Of a stretch of DNA of 14,208 bases, positions 1 to 7,243 are shown in pieces. Positions within the stretch are counted from its first letter, which is position 1; each line of letters starts with the position of its first letter. The position numbers and the translations under genes are program-made. Source of the stretch: Syntrophomonadaceae bacterium (GTDB lineage: Bacteria; Bacillota; Ch66; Ch109); NCBI GenBank assembly GCA_012512295.1, contig JAAZDI010000102.1, positions 1 to 14,208 on the forward strand. The letters are read 5' to 3'. The notes under the pieces are model-generated. The model did no database searches and was not told the origin of the DNA. It saw only the letters and a program-made list of their open reading frames with translations.

Positions 1-367
1 AGGTAGAGTAGAGTCTCCACCTAAACCCCGATGTCGGCGAAGCGGGATGAGTTCGTTGATAAAAAAAAAGGAAAAGATGATTGTTGAAAAGAGGAATTTA
101 CAACGAAAGGTAGAATATAAAAGGTTTATATGATTATATGGCGGTCTGACCACTAGAACAGTTAGTCAGGTGATTATTGACACCTAGCTTTGAGCCTGCT
201 AGTCATGAGTTGGGTATTATTGTTAAACACCCCTGCCCGCAGAGCATAACCACTAATGAAAATAGCGGACATATGCAAATTATCATGCCTAGACCGCAAC
301 ACGATCATAGCAATGATACGATATTAACTATTTGCTTACTAAATTAATACTAGGAGGCAGGTTGGAT
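1..367. other. Left-edge non-coding stretch before the P-loop NTPase gene
   Basis: I see no convincing gene here. One frame is open from the window edge to about 133, but its product is very basic and looks like nothing I recognise. Another frame near 30-50 reads PDVGEAG followed by a stop, which faintly recalls the C-terminal end of some IS605-type TnpB proteins, but it is interrupted upstream by a stop at 9-11. A small dyad, AGGTG/CACCT, lies at 168-185. The stretch ends with the AGGAGG ribosome binding site (352-357) of the next gene. I could not define a promoter with confidence. Confidence 0.4.
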
Positions 368-1096
368 ATGCGGCGCGTTATAGTACTGACCGGTGGATTT
401 GGCAGTGGTAAAAGCGAGATTGCGATAAACCTGGCCCTGAGTTTAGCAGTCAAAGAAAAGACAGCTCTAGTTGACTTGGATATTGCCAACCCCTATTTTC
501 GTTCCCGTGAGGTGAGGCATTTTTTAGCTGAGCAAGGAGTAAAGGTGATAGTGCCTCGAGACGAATGGTTAGATGCGGATTTGCCTATTCTTAGTCCCGG
601 CCTGCGCAGTCTGCTCTTGGATACCAGCATCCGGGTTGTGTTAGATGTTGGCGGCGATGAGATTGGCGCGACAGCCCTGGGGGTATATCAGGCGGATTTT
701 AATAAAATAGAGCATCACCTGCTCATGGTGGTTAATCCCTTTCGTCCCTATACCCGTGATCCTGATAGGATTGCGGTTATGTGCCGGGAGATCGAACGAA
801 CCTCTCGTCTAAAGATGAATGGAATTATTAGCAATCCTAATCTAGGTCAGGCGACTGAATTAAATCACGTACTCTGGGGGCATGAGATTGTGGTCCAAGC
901 CGCAGAAAAACTCAGTTTGCCAATTTTGGGATTAGGAGTATTGGCCAATAGATTAGAACAATGGCGCAGTCAGTTAACAGAGACGATCACTAATACGGTT
1001 AAACACTTTGACCTGATGCAGCCGCTGCCGTTAATTCCAATTCATATCTATTTGTTGCCGGAATGGTTAAAAAGTAGACCTTCTTCCTGCCCCTAA
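368..1096 (+). CDS. P-loop NTPase of the SIMIBI/CobQ-MinD-like type, unknown role
   Basis: A protein of about 242 residues with a Walker A motif, GGFGSGKSE, at residues 9-17. It has a VDLDIANPYFRSRE segment at 35-48, typical of the deviant-Walker/SIMIBI class where an Asp follows a beta strand, and a Walker-B-like LDVGGDEIGA around 92-101. There is no signal peptide or membrane segment, so it should be a soluble ATP- or GTP-binding protein. ATG 368 is preferred: AGGAGG lies at 352-357, ten bases upstream. TTG 362 is the alternative, while TTG 332 would put the ribosome binding site inside the gene. A 6-bp hairpin (TCCTGC/GCAGGA, 1085-1102) spans the stop codon without a U-run. It lies 114 bases upstream of korD on the same strand, so a link to the oxidoreductase, such as maturation or a regulatory NTPase, is possible but inferred. 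I do not recognise a specific function. Confidence 0.85.
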   Translation: MRRVIVLTGGFGSGKSEIAINLALSLAVKEKTALVDLDIANPYFRSREVRHFLAEQGVKVIVPRDEWLDADLPILSPGLRSLLLDTSIRVVLDVGGDEIGATALGVYQADFNKIEHHLLMVVNPFRPYTRDPDRIAVMCREIERTSRLKMNGIISNPNLGQATELNHVLWGHEIVVQAAEKLSLPILGLGVLANRLEQWRSQLTETITNTVKHFDLMQPLPLIPIHIYLLPEWLKSRPSSCP

Positions 1097-1111
1097 GCAG
1101 GACCATTAAAC

Positions 1112-1169
1112 AATGAAAAATCATAATCACATCGTGTTTTAAAAACATTATACCAATAGCTTTTTCATT
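1112..1169. repeat. AT-rich inverted repeat upstream of korD
   Basis: AATGAAAAA at 1112-1120 is matched perfectly by TTTTTCATT at 1161-1169, enclosing 40 bases. Inside lies a second small dyad, TGTTTT/AAAACA, at 1135-1147. The element lies between the NTPase stop and the korD ribosome binding site. It could be an operator or a weak transcript structure. It has no GC-rich stem, so it is not a clear terminator. Confidence 0.45.
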
Positions 1170-1210
1170 AAACATAACAATAAGACGAAGCAAGGAGGGT
1201 GTTAAGGAGG

Positions 1211-1426
1211 GTGGCAAAGGTCAGTTTTTTGGAGGAAAGATGTAAAGGTTGTGGCTTGTGTATTGCGTTTTGTCCGAAGAATTGCCTGGCTTTAGCCGGA
1301 CATTTGAACACGCAGGGGTATCATCCAGCTACGCTAGTTGATGAGGGAAGTTGTATTTCCTGTGCTATTTGTGCCCGGATGTGCCCAGATGTAGTAATTG
1401 AAGTGGAAAAGGAGGCCAGAAGGTGA
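1211..1426 (+). CDS. korD: 2-oxoacid:ferredoxin oxidoreductase, delta (ferredoxin-like) subunit
   Basis: A 71-residue dicluster ferredoxin. Cys11, 14, 17 and 21 form the first CxxCxxCxxxCP motif and Cys48, 51, 54 and 58 form the second, enough for two [4Fe-4S] clusters. It should carry electrons from the catalytic core of the 2-oxoacid oxidoreductase to soluble ferredoxin. The start is GTG 1211, giving MAKVSFLEERCKGCGLC, which matches the usual family N-terminus. The upstream GTG 1199 would overlap its own AAGGAGG (1192-1198). A second AAGGAGG abuts the chosen GTG. The stop overlaps the korA start (GTGA at 1423-1426), which implies translational coupling. Cytoplasmic. Confidence 0.92.
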   Translation: MAKVSFLEERCKGCGLCIAFCPKNCLALAGHLNTQGYHPATLVDEGSCISCAICARMCPDVVIEVEKEARR

Positions 1427-2484
1427 AGAATTCGGAGCTTCTCTTAATGAAAGGAAATGAAGCAATCGGCGAAGCGGCGGTTCGGGGCGGCTGTCGGTAT
1501 TTTTTTGGCTACCCCATTACCCCGCAGAGCGAAGTGCTTGAATACTTGGCACGTCGCTTGCCGGAAGTAGGCGGGGCTTATGTCCAGGCAGAAAGCGAAG
1601 TTTCAGCGATAAACATGGTGTTTGGAGCTGCGGCGGCCGGGGCTAGGGTAATGACAGCCTCATCTAGTCCCGGTATTTCCTTAATGCAAGAGGGTATCTC
1701 TTATATTGCCTCAGCCCAATTACCGGCCGTTATCGTTAATATAATGCGGGGTTCTCCCGGCTTAGGTGGTATTCAGCCTTCTCAGGCAGACTACTTTCAG
1801 TCGACTAAAGGTGGGGGACATGGAGATTACCGGCTATTAGTGTTAGCTCCCTCCACAGTTCAAGAAATGATTGACCATACTATTTTGGCTTTTGAATTAG
1901 CGGAAAAATACTGTACGCCGGTGGTGGTTTTTGCTGACGGCATGATGGGACAAATGATGGAACCAGTCGTCTTGCCGGAGGTGGAACCCGTTCCTTCGGA
2001 GAAGCCCTGGGCAACAACTGGGATGCGAGGGCGAGGACCCAATATAATTCACACCTTACACCTACCACCAGATGAATTAGAACAACACTGCCATAACTTG
2101 TTTGCTAAGTATCATCAAATTGAAGCCAATGAAAAGCGGAGCTTAGCTTACTATACCGAAGATGCCGAGATTTTAGTCGTTGCCTACGGCATCGTTAGTC
2201 GGGTGGCGAGAGCAGCGGTGGAGCAGGCACGCGAGGCTGGGATTAAAGCGGGTCTCTTCCGTCCCATTACTTTATGGCCCTTCCCGGACGAGGCTTTGGT
2301 CAATGTTGCCCAAAAAGCCCGGAAGGTGCTGGTAGTTGAAGTGAGTATGGGTCAGATGGTTGAAGATGTCCGGCTGAGCATCAACGGCCGGCTGCCGGTC
2401 GAGTTCTATGGTCGGATTGGTCAGGTGCCAACTCCCGGTGAGATTTTCAACAAGATTTCACAAATTATAGCGGAGGTGGCCTAG
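1423..2484 (+). CDS. korA: 2-oxoacid:ferredoxin oxidoreductase, alpha subunit
   Basis: A 353-residue alpha subunit of the thiamine-pyrophosphate-dependent 2-oxoacid:ferredoxin oxidoreductase family. Family landmarks are GYPITPQSE at 29-37, the QAESE segment near 55-59 followed by a glycine/alanine-rich stretch, and a C-terminal transketolase-like part with LFRPITLWPFP and VVEVSMGQM. The complex cleaves a 2-oxoacid with CoA to acyl-CoA, CO2 and reduced ferredoxin, or runs in reverse. Subunit make-up and length fit 2-oxoglutarate synthase (Kor). Branched-chain oxoacid (Vor) specificity cannot be excluded from sequence alone. The GTG start overlaps the korD stop by four bases, and AAAAGGAGG (1407-1415) sits seven bases upstream. 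Confidence 0.93.
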   Translation: MKNSELLLMKGNEAIGEAAVRGGCRYFFGYPITPQSEVLEYLARRLPEVGGAYVQAESEVSAINMVFGAAAAGARVMTASSSPGISLMQEGISYIASAQLPAVIVNIMRGSPGLGGIQPSQADYFQSTKGGGHGDYRLLVLAPSTVQEMIDHTILAFELAEKYCTPVVVFADGMMGQMMEPVVLPEVEPVPSEKPWATTGMRGRGPNIIHTLHLPPDELEQHCHNLFAKYHQIEANEKRSLAYYTEDAEILVVAYGIVSRVARAAVEQAREAGIKAGLFRPITLWPFPDEALVNVAQKARKVLVVEVSMGQMVEDVRLSINGRLPVEFYGRIGQVPTPGEIFNKISQIIAEVA

Positions 2485-3240
2485 ATGACGGAAACAGTAA
2501 AAGTATACTCGCGACCCAAAACCCTGATTGATCGGCCCTGGCATTTTTGTCCGGGTTGCCATCATGGCATTGCCCATCGCCTATGTGCTGAAGTAATTGA
2601 AGAAATGGGGCTGCAGGAGAATACTGTTGGCGTTGGCTCAGTTGGCTGTGGGGTTTTTTCCTATGAGTATTTTAATTTTGACGGTATTGGCCCTTCGCAT
2701 GGACGAGCGCCGGCAGTGGCAACCGGGGTCAAACGGGTTTTGCCGGATCGGCTCGTTTTTACTTATCAAGGTGATGGTGACTTAGCAGCGATTGGAACAA
2801 CCGAAATGGTTCATGCCGCAGTTCGGGGGGAGAAGATTACCATTGTTTTCATTAATAACACCCTTTATGGAATGACCGGGGGTCAATTGGCTCCAACCAC
2901 GCTGATGGGTCAGGTCACCACGACCTCTCCTTATGGCCGAGAAGCGAAACAGGCTGGTTACCCGATGCGGGTTTGTGAAATGATCTCTACGCTGGAAGGA
3001 GCAGCTTATGTCGCCAGAGTAGCCCTATTTAACCCAGCGCAGGTTGCCAAAGCCAAAAAATCAATTCGCCGGGCTTTTGAGACTCAGATGCAGGGAATAG
3101 GATTCAGTATGGTCGAGATTCTATCGGCCTGCCCAACCAATTGGGGAATGGCGCCTTTGGAGGCCTGTAAACATGTGGAAAACAATCTCACTTCAGTGTA
3201 TCCCCTGGGTGAGTTTAAAGTTCCGGAAGGAGTGAAATAA
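2485..3240 (+). CDS. korB: 2-oxoacid:ferredoxin oxidoreductase, beta (TPP-binding) subunit
   Basis: A 251-residue beta subunit. CPGC at residues 22-25 and a third Cys in VGCG (Cys55) are the expected ligands of the proximal [4Fe-4S] cluster. The thiamine pyrophosphate/Mg2+ motif begins with GDGD at 96-99 and ends with NN at 124-125. The stretch after it (YGMTGGQLAPTT) is also typical of the family. The ATG directly abuts the korA stop codon, and GGAGGTGG (2472-2479) serves as ribosome binding site. It forms the catalytic core with KorA; electrons leave through KorD. Confidence 0.93.
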   Translation: MTETVKVYSRPKTLIDRPWHFCPGCHHGIAHRLCAEVIEEMGLQENTVGVGSVGCGVFSYEYFNFDGIGPSHGRAPAVATGVKRVLPDRLVFTYQGDGDLAAIGTTEMVHAAVRGEKITIVFINNTLYGMTGGQLAPTTLMGQVTTTSPYGREAKQAGYPMRVCEMISTLEGAAYVARVALFNPAQVAKAKKSIRRAFETQMQGIGFSMVEILSACPTNWGMAPLEACKHVENNLTSVYPLGEFKVPEGVK

Positions 3241-3819
3241 ATGATCCATGAGTTATTACTAGCTGGGTTTGGTGGACAGGGAATGTTAACCATTGGTATT
3301 GCTCTGGCTTACGCCGGCATGGCGGAAGGGAAAAAAGTCGCTTATGTTCCTTCATATGGGCCGGAAATGCGGGGCGGCACAGCCAACTGTATGGTGACTA
3401 TTTCCGACAAAGAAATAAGTTCTCCGGTAGTCGCTAATCCGGGAATAGCCATTATCATGAACCGGCCTTCATTAGATAAGTTTGAATCCCGAGTCAAGCC
3501 AGGGGGGATTATCCTGGTTAATTCTAGCTTGATTGACCGACCAGTCTGCCGCAAAGATGTTCAAGTATACGAAATCCCTACCCTGGAATTGGCGACCGAG
3601 GCCGGTATGACGAGAGCGGCGAATATGGTTATGCTGGGGGCCTTGATAGGCGCAACCGGGGTGGTTAGTCTAGAGGTCGTCCAAGATGCTCTGGTGAAAA
3701 CCTTTAAGGGTAAATACCTGGACAAGATGCCCGCTAATATGGCGGTAGTCCAGCGCGGCTTGGAATATATTCGTGGCTTGCAAAAAGAAGGAGTAAGCAA
3801 AAAGAAGGCGACAGCTTAA
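3241..3819 (+). CDS. korC: 2-oxoacid:ferredoxin oxidoreductase, gamma subunit
   Basis: A 192-residue gamma subunit. It has the glycine-rich GFGGQG at 9-14 and the family signature PSYGPEMRGGTANC near 39-52. The ATG directly follows the korB stop, with a GGAAGGAG-type ribosome binding site inside the end of korB. It is the last gene of the D-A-B-C operon. The last residues are lysine-rich (KKKATA). No convincing intrinsic terminator follows: a T6 run near 3868-3873 is preceded only by very short complementarity. Confidence 0.92.
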   Translation: MIHELLLAGFGGQGMLTIGIALAYAGMAEGKKVAYVPSYGPEMRGGTANCMVTISDKEISSPVVANPGIAIIMNRPSLDKFESRVKPGGIILVNSSLIDRPVCRKDVQVYEIPTLELATEAGMTRAANMVMLGALIGATGVVSLEVVQDALVKTFKGKYLDKMPANMAVVQRGLEYIRGLQKEGVSKKKATA

Positions 3820-3907
3820 GGATAACTGATCGGCGTTGAAAAGGCGTAAAGCAACTTATCAACAACTCTTTTTTCTTAATTTAACTATGTAGCGGCAATG
3901 AGGCTCC

Positions 3908-3949
3908 TGTTTTTTCTTGGAGATTAATTGCTGCTTTTGTTTTTTCTTG
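3908..3949 (+). repeat. Two 12-base direct repeats upstream of the FadR-type promoter
   Basis: TGTTTTTTCTTG occurs exactly at 3908-3919 and again at 3938-3949, thirty bases apart start to start, or about three helical turns. The second copy overlaps the predicted -35 box. The spacing and placement fit tandem sites for a DNA-binding protein, perhaps the downstream regulator itself. The low complexity of the T-run weakens the case. Confidence 0.5.
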
Positions 3950-3975
3950 TTCGAATAATACCGTCAGGCTATAAT
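3947..3975 (+). promoter_or_regulatory. Predicted sigma-A promoter of the FadR-type regulator
   Basis: A perfect -10 box TATAAT at 3970-3975 is preceded by TTGTTC at 3947-3952, with a 17-base spacer. Transcription would start near 3982, giving a leader of about 49 bases before TTG 4031. The -35 box matches consensus at only its first three bases. Confidence 0.65.
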
Positions 3976-4030
3976 CAATAGTATAGTTAGTGTAGTGGTG
4001 GGAGTACGTCATAGAAAGGGTGAAGAGCCT

Positions 4031-4765
4031 TTGCAGTTCAAACCCATAAAGACGCGAAAAATTTATGAAGAAATAGTTGATCAACTTAAGGCACTGATTT
4101 TTCAGGGGAATCTTAAGCCGGGAGATAAACTCCCGGCTGAAAGGGAATTGTCGGAACGTCTGGGAGTCAGTCGGGCTTCCGTGCGGGAAGCTTTGACTGC
4201 TCTTGAAGCCATGGGGATCTTGGACATAAGGCCAGGTGAAGGTACTTTTGTCCGGCAAACCAGCCAGAGTTCAACCATTGAACCATTAGCCTGGGTCTTG
4301 GCAGTAGAAAGGAATCCAGTCGCTCAATTAATGGAGGTTCGGCGAGTACTGGAAGTTGAAGCAGCTGGATTTGCCGCGCTGCGGGCTACTGAACGTCAAC
4401 TGGCAGATATTGAAGAAGCGCTCAAGAGTATGAAAGAAGCAGCTGAAAAGAAAGAACTGGCCGTGGACTACGATTTAAAGTTTCATTACTCGATTGCCCG
4501 GGCGACGCAGAATACTGTTTTATTACGGATAATGAATACAGTCGCGGATATTATGCACAAAACCTTTCGTGATGGCCGTCAGCGTTTATACGACAGCCCT
4601 GGGATGGCTGAGCAGATCATCCAAGAACACTACTCAATCCTAAACGCGATTAAACATAGGCAGCCGGAAGACGCACGCCGGTGTATGTTGGAACACTTGA
4701 ATAATGTTGAGACTGGCTTGGAAAAGATCGAGAATTCCCAGGGAGAAAACAGCAGTGAGGTGTGA
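4031..4765 (+). CDS. FadR-subfamily GntR transcriptional regulator with FCD domain
   Basis: A 244-residue regulator. The N-terminal winged helix-turn-helix (about 8-75) has the classic GntR pattern: LKPGDKLPAERELSERLGVS, then SVREAL and GTFV. The C-terminal all-helical FCD ligand domain (about 98-225) keeps the Asp/His set expected to hold a metal: Asp148, His152, His200 and His222. Such proteins bind small carboxylates or acyl compounds. TTG 4031 is chosen because AAAGGGTGA (4015-4023) is well spaced upstream and the protein then starts at MQFKPIKTRK; GTG 3995 would add an unconserved tail. It lies between korDABC and larB, all on one strand, so either could be its target. The effector is unknown. 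Confidence 0.88.
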   Translation: MQFKPIKTRKIYEEIVDQLKALIFQGNLKPGDKLPAERELSERLGVSRASVREALTALEAMGILDIRPGEGTFVRQTSQSSTIEPLAWVLAVERNPVAQLMEVRRVLEVEAAGFAALRATERQLADIEEALKSMKEAAEKKELAVDYDLKFHYSIARATQNTVLLRIMNTVADIMHKTFRDGRQRLYDSPGMAEQIIQEHYSILNAIKHRQPEDARRCMLEHLNNVETGLEKIENSQGENSSEV

Positions 4766-4913
4766 GGCGTGATCGCCCATCAATCATTATGAGAATCGGC
4801 GGCGAATGATGCGCGCGGTAAGGTGGGATCGCTTCCGAGGGTGGCGAGGTCACTGGCATGGCAGTCTAGAATAGTAATAGTCTACGAAAGGAAGGTTAGC
4901 CGAAGGCAGCGGT

Positions 4914-5672
4914 ATGGACCAGAAAGCACTGCGTTGTCTCCTGGAAGAAGTCAAGCTTGGACGGATTCAAATTGATGAGGCCTTTGATAAATTAAAAAAC
5001 CTGCCATACGAAAACCTACATTTTGCCCGGTTGGATCACCACCGGGCTATACGCAGTGGCTATCCTGAAGTAGTCTTTTGTCCGGGGAAACAGATAGAGC
5101 AGATAGTCGCGATTATTAAACACTTGGCCGCCGAAGGGGGCAACATTTTAGCCACCCGGGCTACTCCAGAGGTGTTTGAAGCCGTGCAGGCGGTGTGTCC
5201 GGGGGCCGAATACTATGAACTGGCCCGGGTAATTGCAGTTCGCCAGCAAAAGGTTGACCCCAGGGGGTTGGTATTAGTAGTTAGTGCTGGAACCGCCGAC
5301 TTGCCGGTGGCCGAGGAGGCGGCGGTTGTCCTGGAACTCATCGGTTGTGGGGTAGAGCGCCTGTATGATGTTGGGGTCGCTGGGCTGCATCGGTTGTTAG
5401 AGGAAAGGGAACGCTTGTATCAAGCTCAGGTGATTATTGTCGTTGCTGGCATGGAAGGTGCCTTAGCCAGTGTCGTGGGCGGTCTGGTGGATAAACCAGT
5501 CATTGCCGTGCCGACCAGTGTTGGCTATGGGGCTAGTTTCGGCGGATTGGCCGCTTTACTGGCTATGTTGAGTTCTTGCGCTGCCGGCATCGGAGTAGTC
5601 AACATTGACAATGGCTTTGGGGCTGCGACCCTAGCTGCAGCGATTATCCGTCAAGTGTATAATGAATCCTGA
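4914..5672 (+). CDS. larB: LarB, nickel-pincer cofactor biosynthesis carboxylase/hydrolase
   Basis: A 252-residue LarB, pyridinium-3,5-biscarboxylic acid mononucleotide synthase, which carboxylates and hydrolyses nicotinic acid adenine dinucleotide in the first step of nickel-pincer cofactor synthesis. The first ~110 residues are the LarB-specific region (including ARLDHHRAIRSGYPEVVFCPGK near 38-59). A PurE-like domain follows, with SAGTADLPVAEEAA (124-137), YDVGVAGLHR (151-160) and VVNIDNGFGA (228-237). Cys222 sits where the catalytic cysteine of the family is expected. A GAAGG element seven bases upstream serves ATG 4914. The 17-base gap to the next gene suggests co-transcription. Neither larC nor larE is visible in this window, so the rest of the pathway must lie elsewhere. 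Confidence 0.9.
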   Translation: MDQKALRCLLEEVKLGRIQIDEAFDKLKNLPYENLHFARLDHHRAIRSGYPEVVFCPGKQIEQIVAIIKHLAAEGGNILATRATPEVFEAVQAVCPGAEYYELARVIAVRQQKVDPRGLVLVVSAGTADLPVAEEAAVVLELIGCGVERLYDVGVAGLHRLLEERERLYQAQVIIVVAGMEGALASVVGGLVDKPVIAVPTSVGYGASFGGLAALLAMLSSCAAGIGVVNIDNGFGAATLAAAIIRQVYNES

Positions 5673-5689
5673 GATTTCGAGGCGAAAGT

Positions 5690-7028
5690 TTGGTGAAAAG
5701 ATTGCCTGAAGATAATGCCCAAAATGTGATTGTGGTCGGAGGCGGGCCAGCTGGCATGATGGCAGCGGGCATGGCCGCCAAGGAAGGAGCCAAGGTCTTA
5801 TTATTGGAAAAAAACTCTCGGATTGGGCGGAAGCTGCTGCTGACGGGTAAGGGAAGGTGTAATATTACTAATATGGCACCGTTACCGGAATTTGTGGAAA
5901 ATTTCCCGGGGAACGGGGCTTTTTTATACGGACCGTTAACTGCTTTCAGTAACCAAGACTTGATTGACTTCTTAGCTGATCAAGGATTGGCAACTAAGGT
6001 GGAGAGAGGGGGGCGAGTATTTCCCGTCAGTGATAGGTCAGCCGATGTACTCCGGGCACTTGAACGCTTCATTAGAACCGCTGGAGTAAGGGTACTGACC
6101 AATCAGCCGGTTGTTGACCTCCTGATTGAAAAAAAAGATACCCTGAGAACCCAAGTGTTAGGGGTGGTCACGGAAAGCAGTGAATATCGTGGCGAGGCAG
6201 TTATTCTAGCAACTGGCGGCCTCTCCTGCCCAGCTACTGGAAGTACCGGCGATGGCTACCGGTGGGCGGTTGCGGCTGGGCATACGGTAATTTCTCCTCG
6301 GCCTGGACTGGTCCCGCTTGAAGTCGAGGAAAAGTGGGTGAAAGATGTCCAGGGTCTATCGTTGAAAAATGTTCGGGTAACCGCTCGAGTGAATCAGCCT
6401 GGTTCTCAGGGATCATCCCGGATTCTGGGCGAAGAGTTTGGTGAAATGCTGTTTACCCATTTTGGTGTTTCTGGCCCAATTATTTTATCTTTAAGCAGCC
6501 ACATAGCCCGGTGTTTATTTAACAAAAAGAAAGATGGCGTCCGAGCAAAGGCCAGGATTACTTTGAGTATTAATCTTAAACCAGCTTTAACCCCTGAGCA
6601 GTTAGACCGTCGGCTGCAGCGCGATTTAGCTGCCAATTCGCGAAAACTTTTTAAAAATTCTTTGGGTGATTTATTGCCCAAGGCCATGATTCCAGTAATT
6701 ATTGGACTAAGCGGGATTCCGGAAGACAAGTTTACCCATCAAATAACCCGAGAGGAGCGAATGAAGCTGGCCTCTTTGTTAACTGGTTTACGATTAACAG
6801 TCACTGGCACCCGGCCAATTGAAGAAGCGATCGTAACCGCCGGGGGGGGTTTCAACCAGAGAAATAGATCCGCGCACGATGGCTTCTCGTTTAGCCGATG
6901 GATTGTACTTTGCGGGGGAACTGCTCGACGTAGATGGATATACCGGCGGATTTAACTTGCAGGCAGCTTTTTCGACCGGGTATGTTGCCGGTCGAGCAGC
7001 CGGGAAGAAAGTTCAACAGAGTACCTAA
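5690..7028 (+). pseudogene. HI0933/BaiN-type FAD-dependent oxidoreductase, broken by a +1 G in a G8 run
   Basis: A flavoprotein of the HI0933/YhiN/BaiN family. It has the FAD dinucleotide motif GGGPAG (17-22), LLLTGKGRCNITN, the family signature GGLSCPATGSTGDGYR and FTHFGVSGP. Read straight, the frame ends at 6955 with an unrelated basic tail. The run at 6842-6849 holds eight Gs. Removing one restores a normal C-terminus (STREIDPRTMASRLADG, then DVDGYTGGFNLQAAFSTGY) and a stop at 7026-7028, giving about 445 residues. The defect could be a sequencing error, a recent mutation or slippage. The start is TTG 5690 or GTG 5693, with GAGG at 5679-5682. It lies 17 bases after larB. The substrate of this family is mostly unknown. 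Confidence 0.88.
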
Positions 7029-7060
7029 TTTACCTGATTAGCTTTAATTAATTAAACTCC

Positions 7061-7075
7061 TTCAGCCTCGCTGAA
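7061..7075. repeat. Short perfect hairpin after the flavoprotein gene
   Basis: TTCAGC (7061-7066) pairs with GCTGAA (7070-7075) across a three-base loop. The following bases are TAACACAGTTTT, so the U-run is weak and displaced. It could be a poor terminator or a processing hairpin, starting 32 bases after the restored stop codon. Confidence 0.4.
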
Positions 7076-7111
7076 TAACACAGTTTTAGCTGGAGTCCCT
7101 GCTTCACCTAT

Positions 7112-7124
7112 TTGCATGATGCAA
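7112..7124. promoter_or_regulatory. 13-bp palindrome, possible operator
   Basis: TTGCAT-G-ATGCAA is a perfect palindrome around a single central base, in the spacer before the membrane-protein gene. Its size and symmetry fit a binding site for a dimeric regulator. I could not place a promoter next to it, so the role is open. Confidence 0.35.
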
Positions 7125-7157
7125 TTCTGCTGCCTAGACGTAAGATTTTTTCTGCCC

Positions 7158-7195
7158 AGAGATAAATGCAAAGTAAGAGTATATTTACCATCTCT
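7158..7195 (+). other. Possible structured leader hairpin before the membrane-protein gene
   Basis: AGAGA (7158-7162) can pair with TCTCT (7191-7195). After a three-base bulge, TAAAT (7163-7167) pairs with ATTTA (7183-7187). The loop is about 15 bases. This gives a 10-bp bulged hairpin ending 48 bases upstream of the ATG at 7244. It is AT-rich and could be coincidental. Confidence 0.3.
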
Positions 7196-7243
7196 CCGGC
7201 ATAGCTTGTACCAGAGACATTTATTAAGCGGAGGCGGATCGAG

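Noticed and set aside
3835..3873. Possible terminator after korC with a T6 run
   Set aside because: Only GTTG/CAAC four-base complementarity precedes the T-run, far too weak to call.
3881..4258. 125-codon - strand frame opposite the regulator
   Set aside because: Antisense to a clear GntR-family gene, with no recognisable protein pattern.
4815..4850. AAGGTGGGATCGC resembling the T-box antiterminator core
   Set aside because: The match is imperfect, the leader is too short for a stem I with specifier loop, no terminator follows, and larB is not a typical T-box target.
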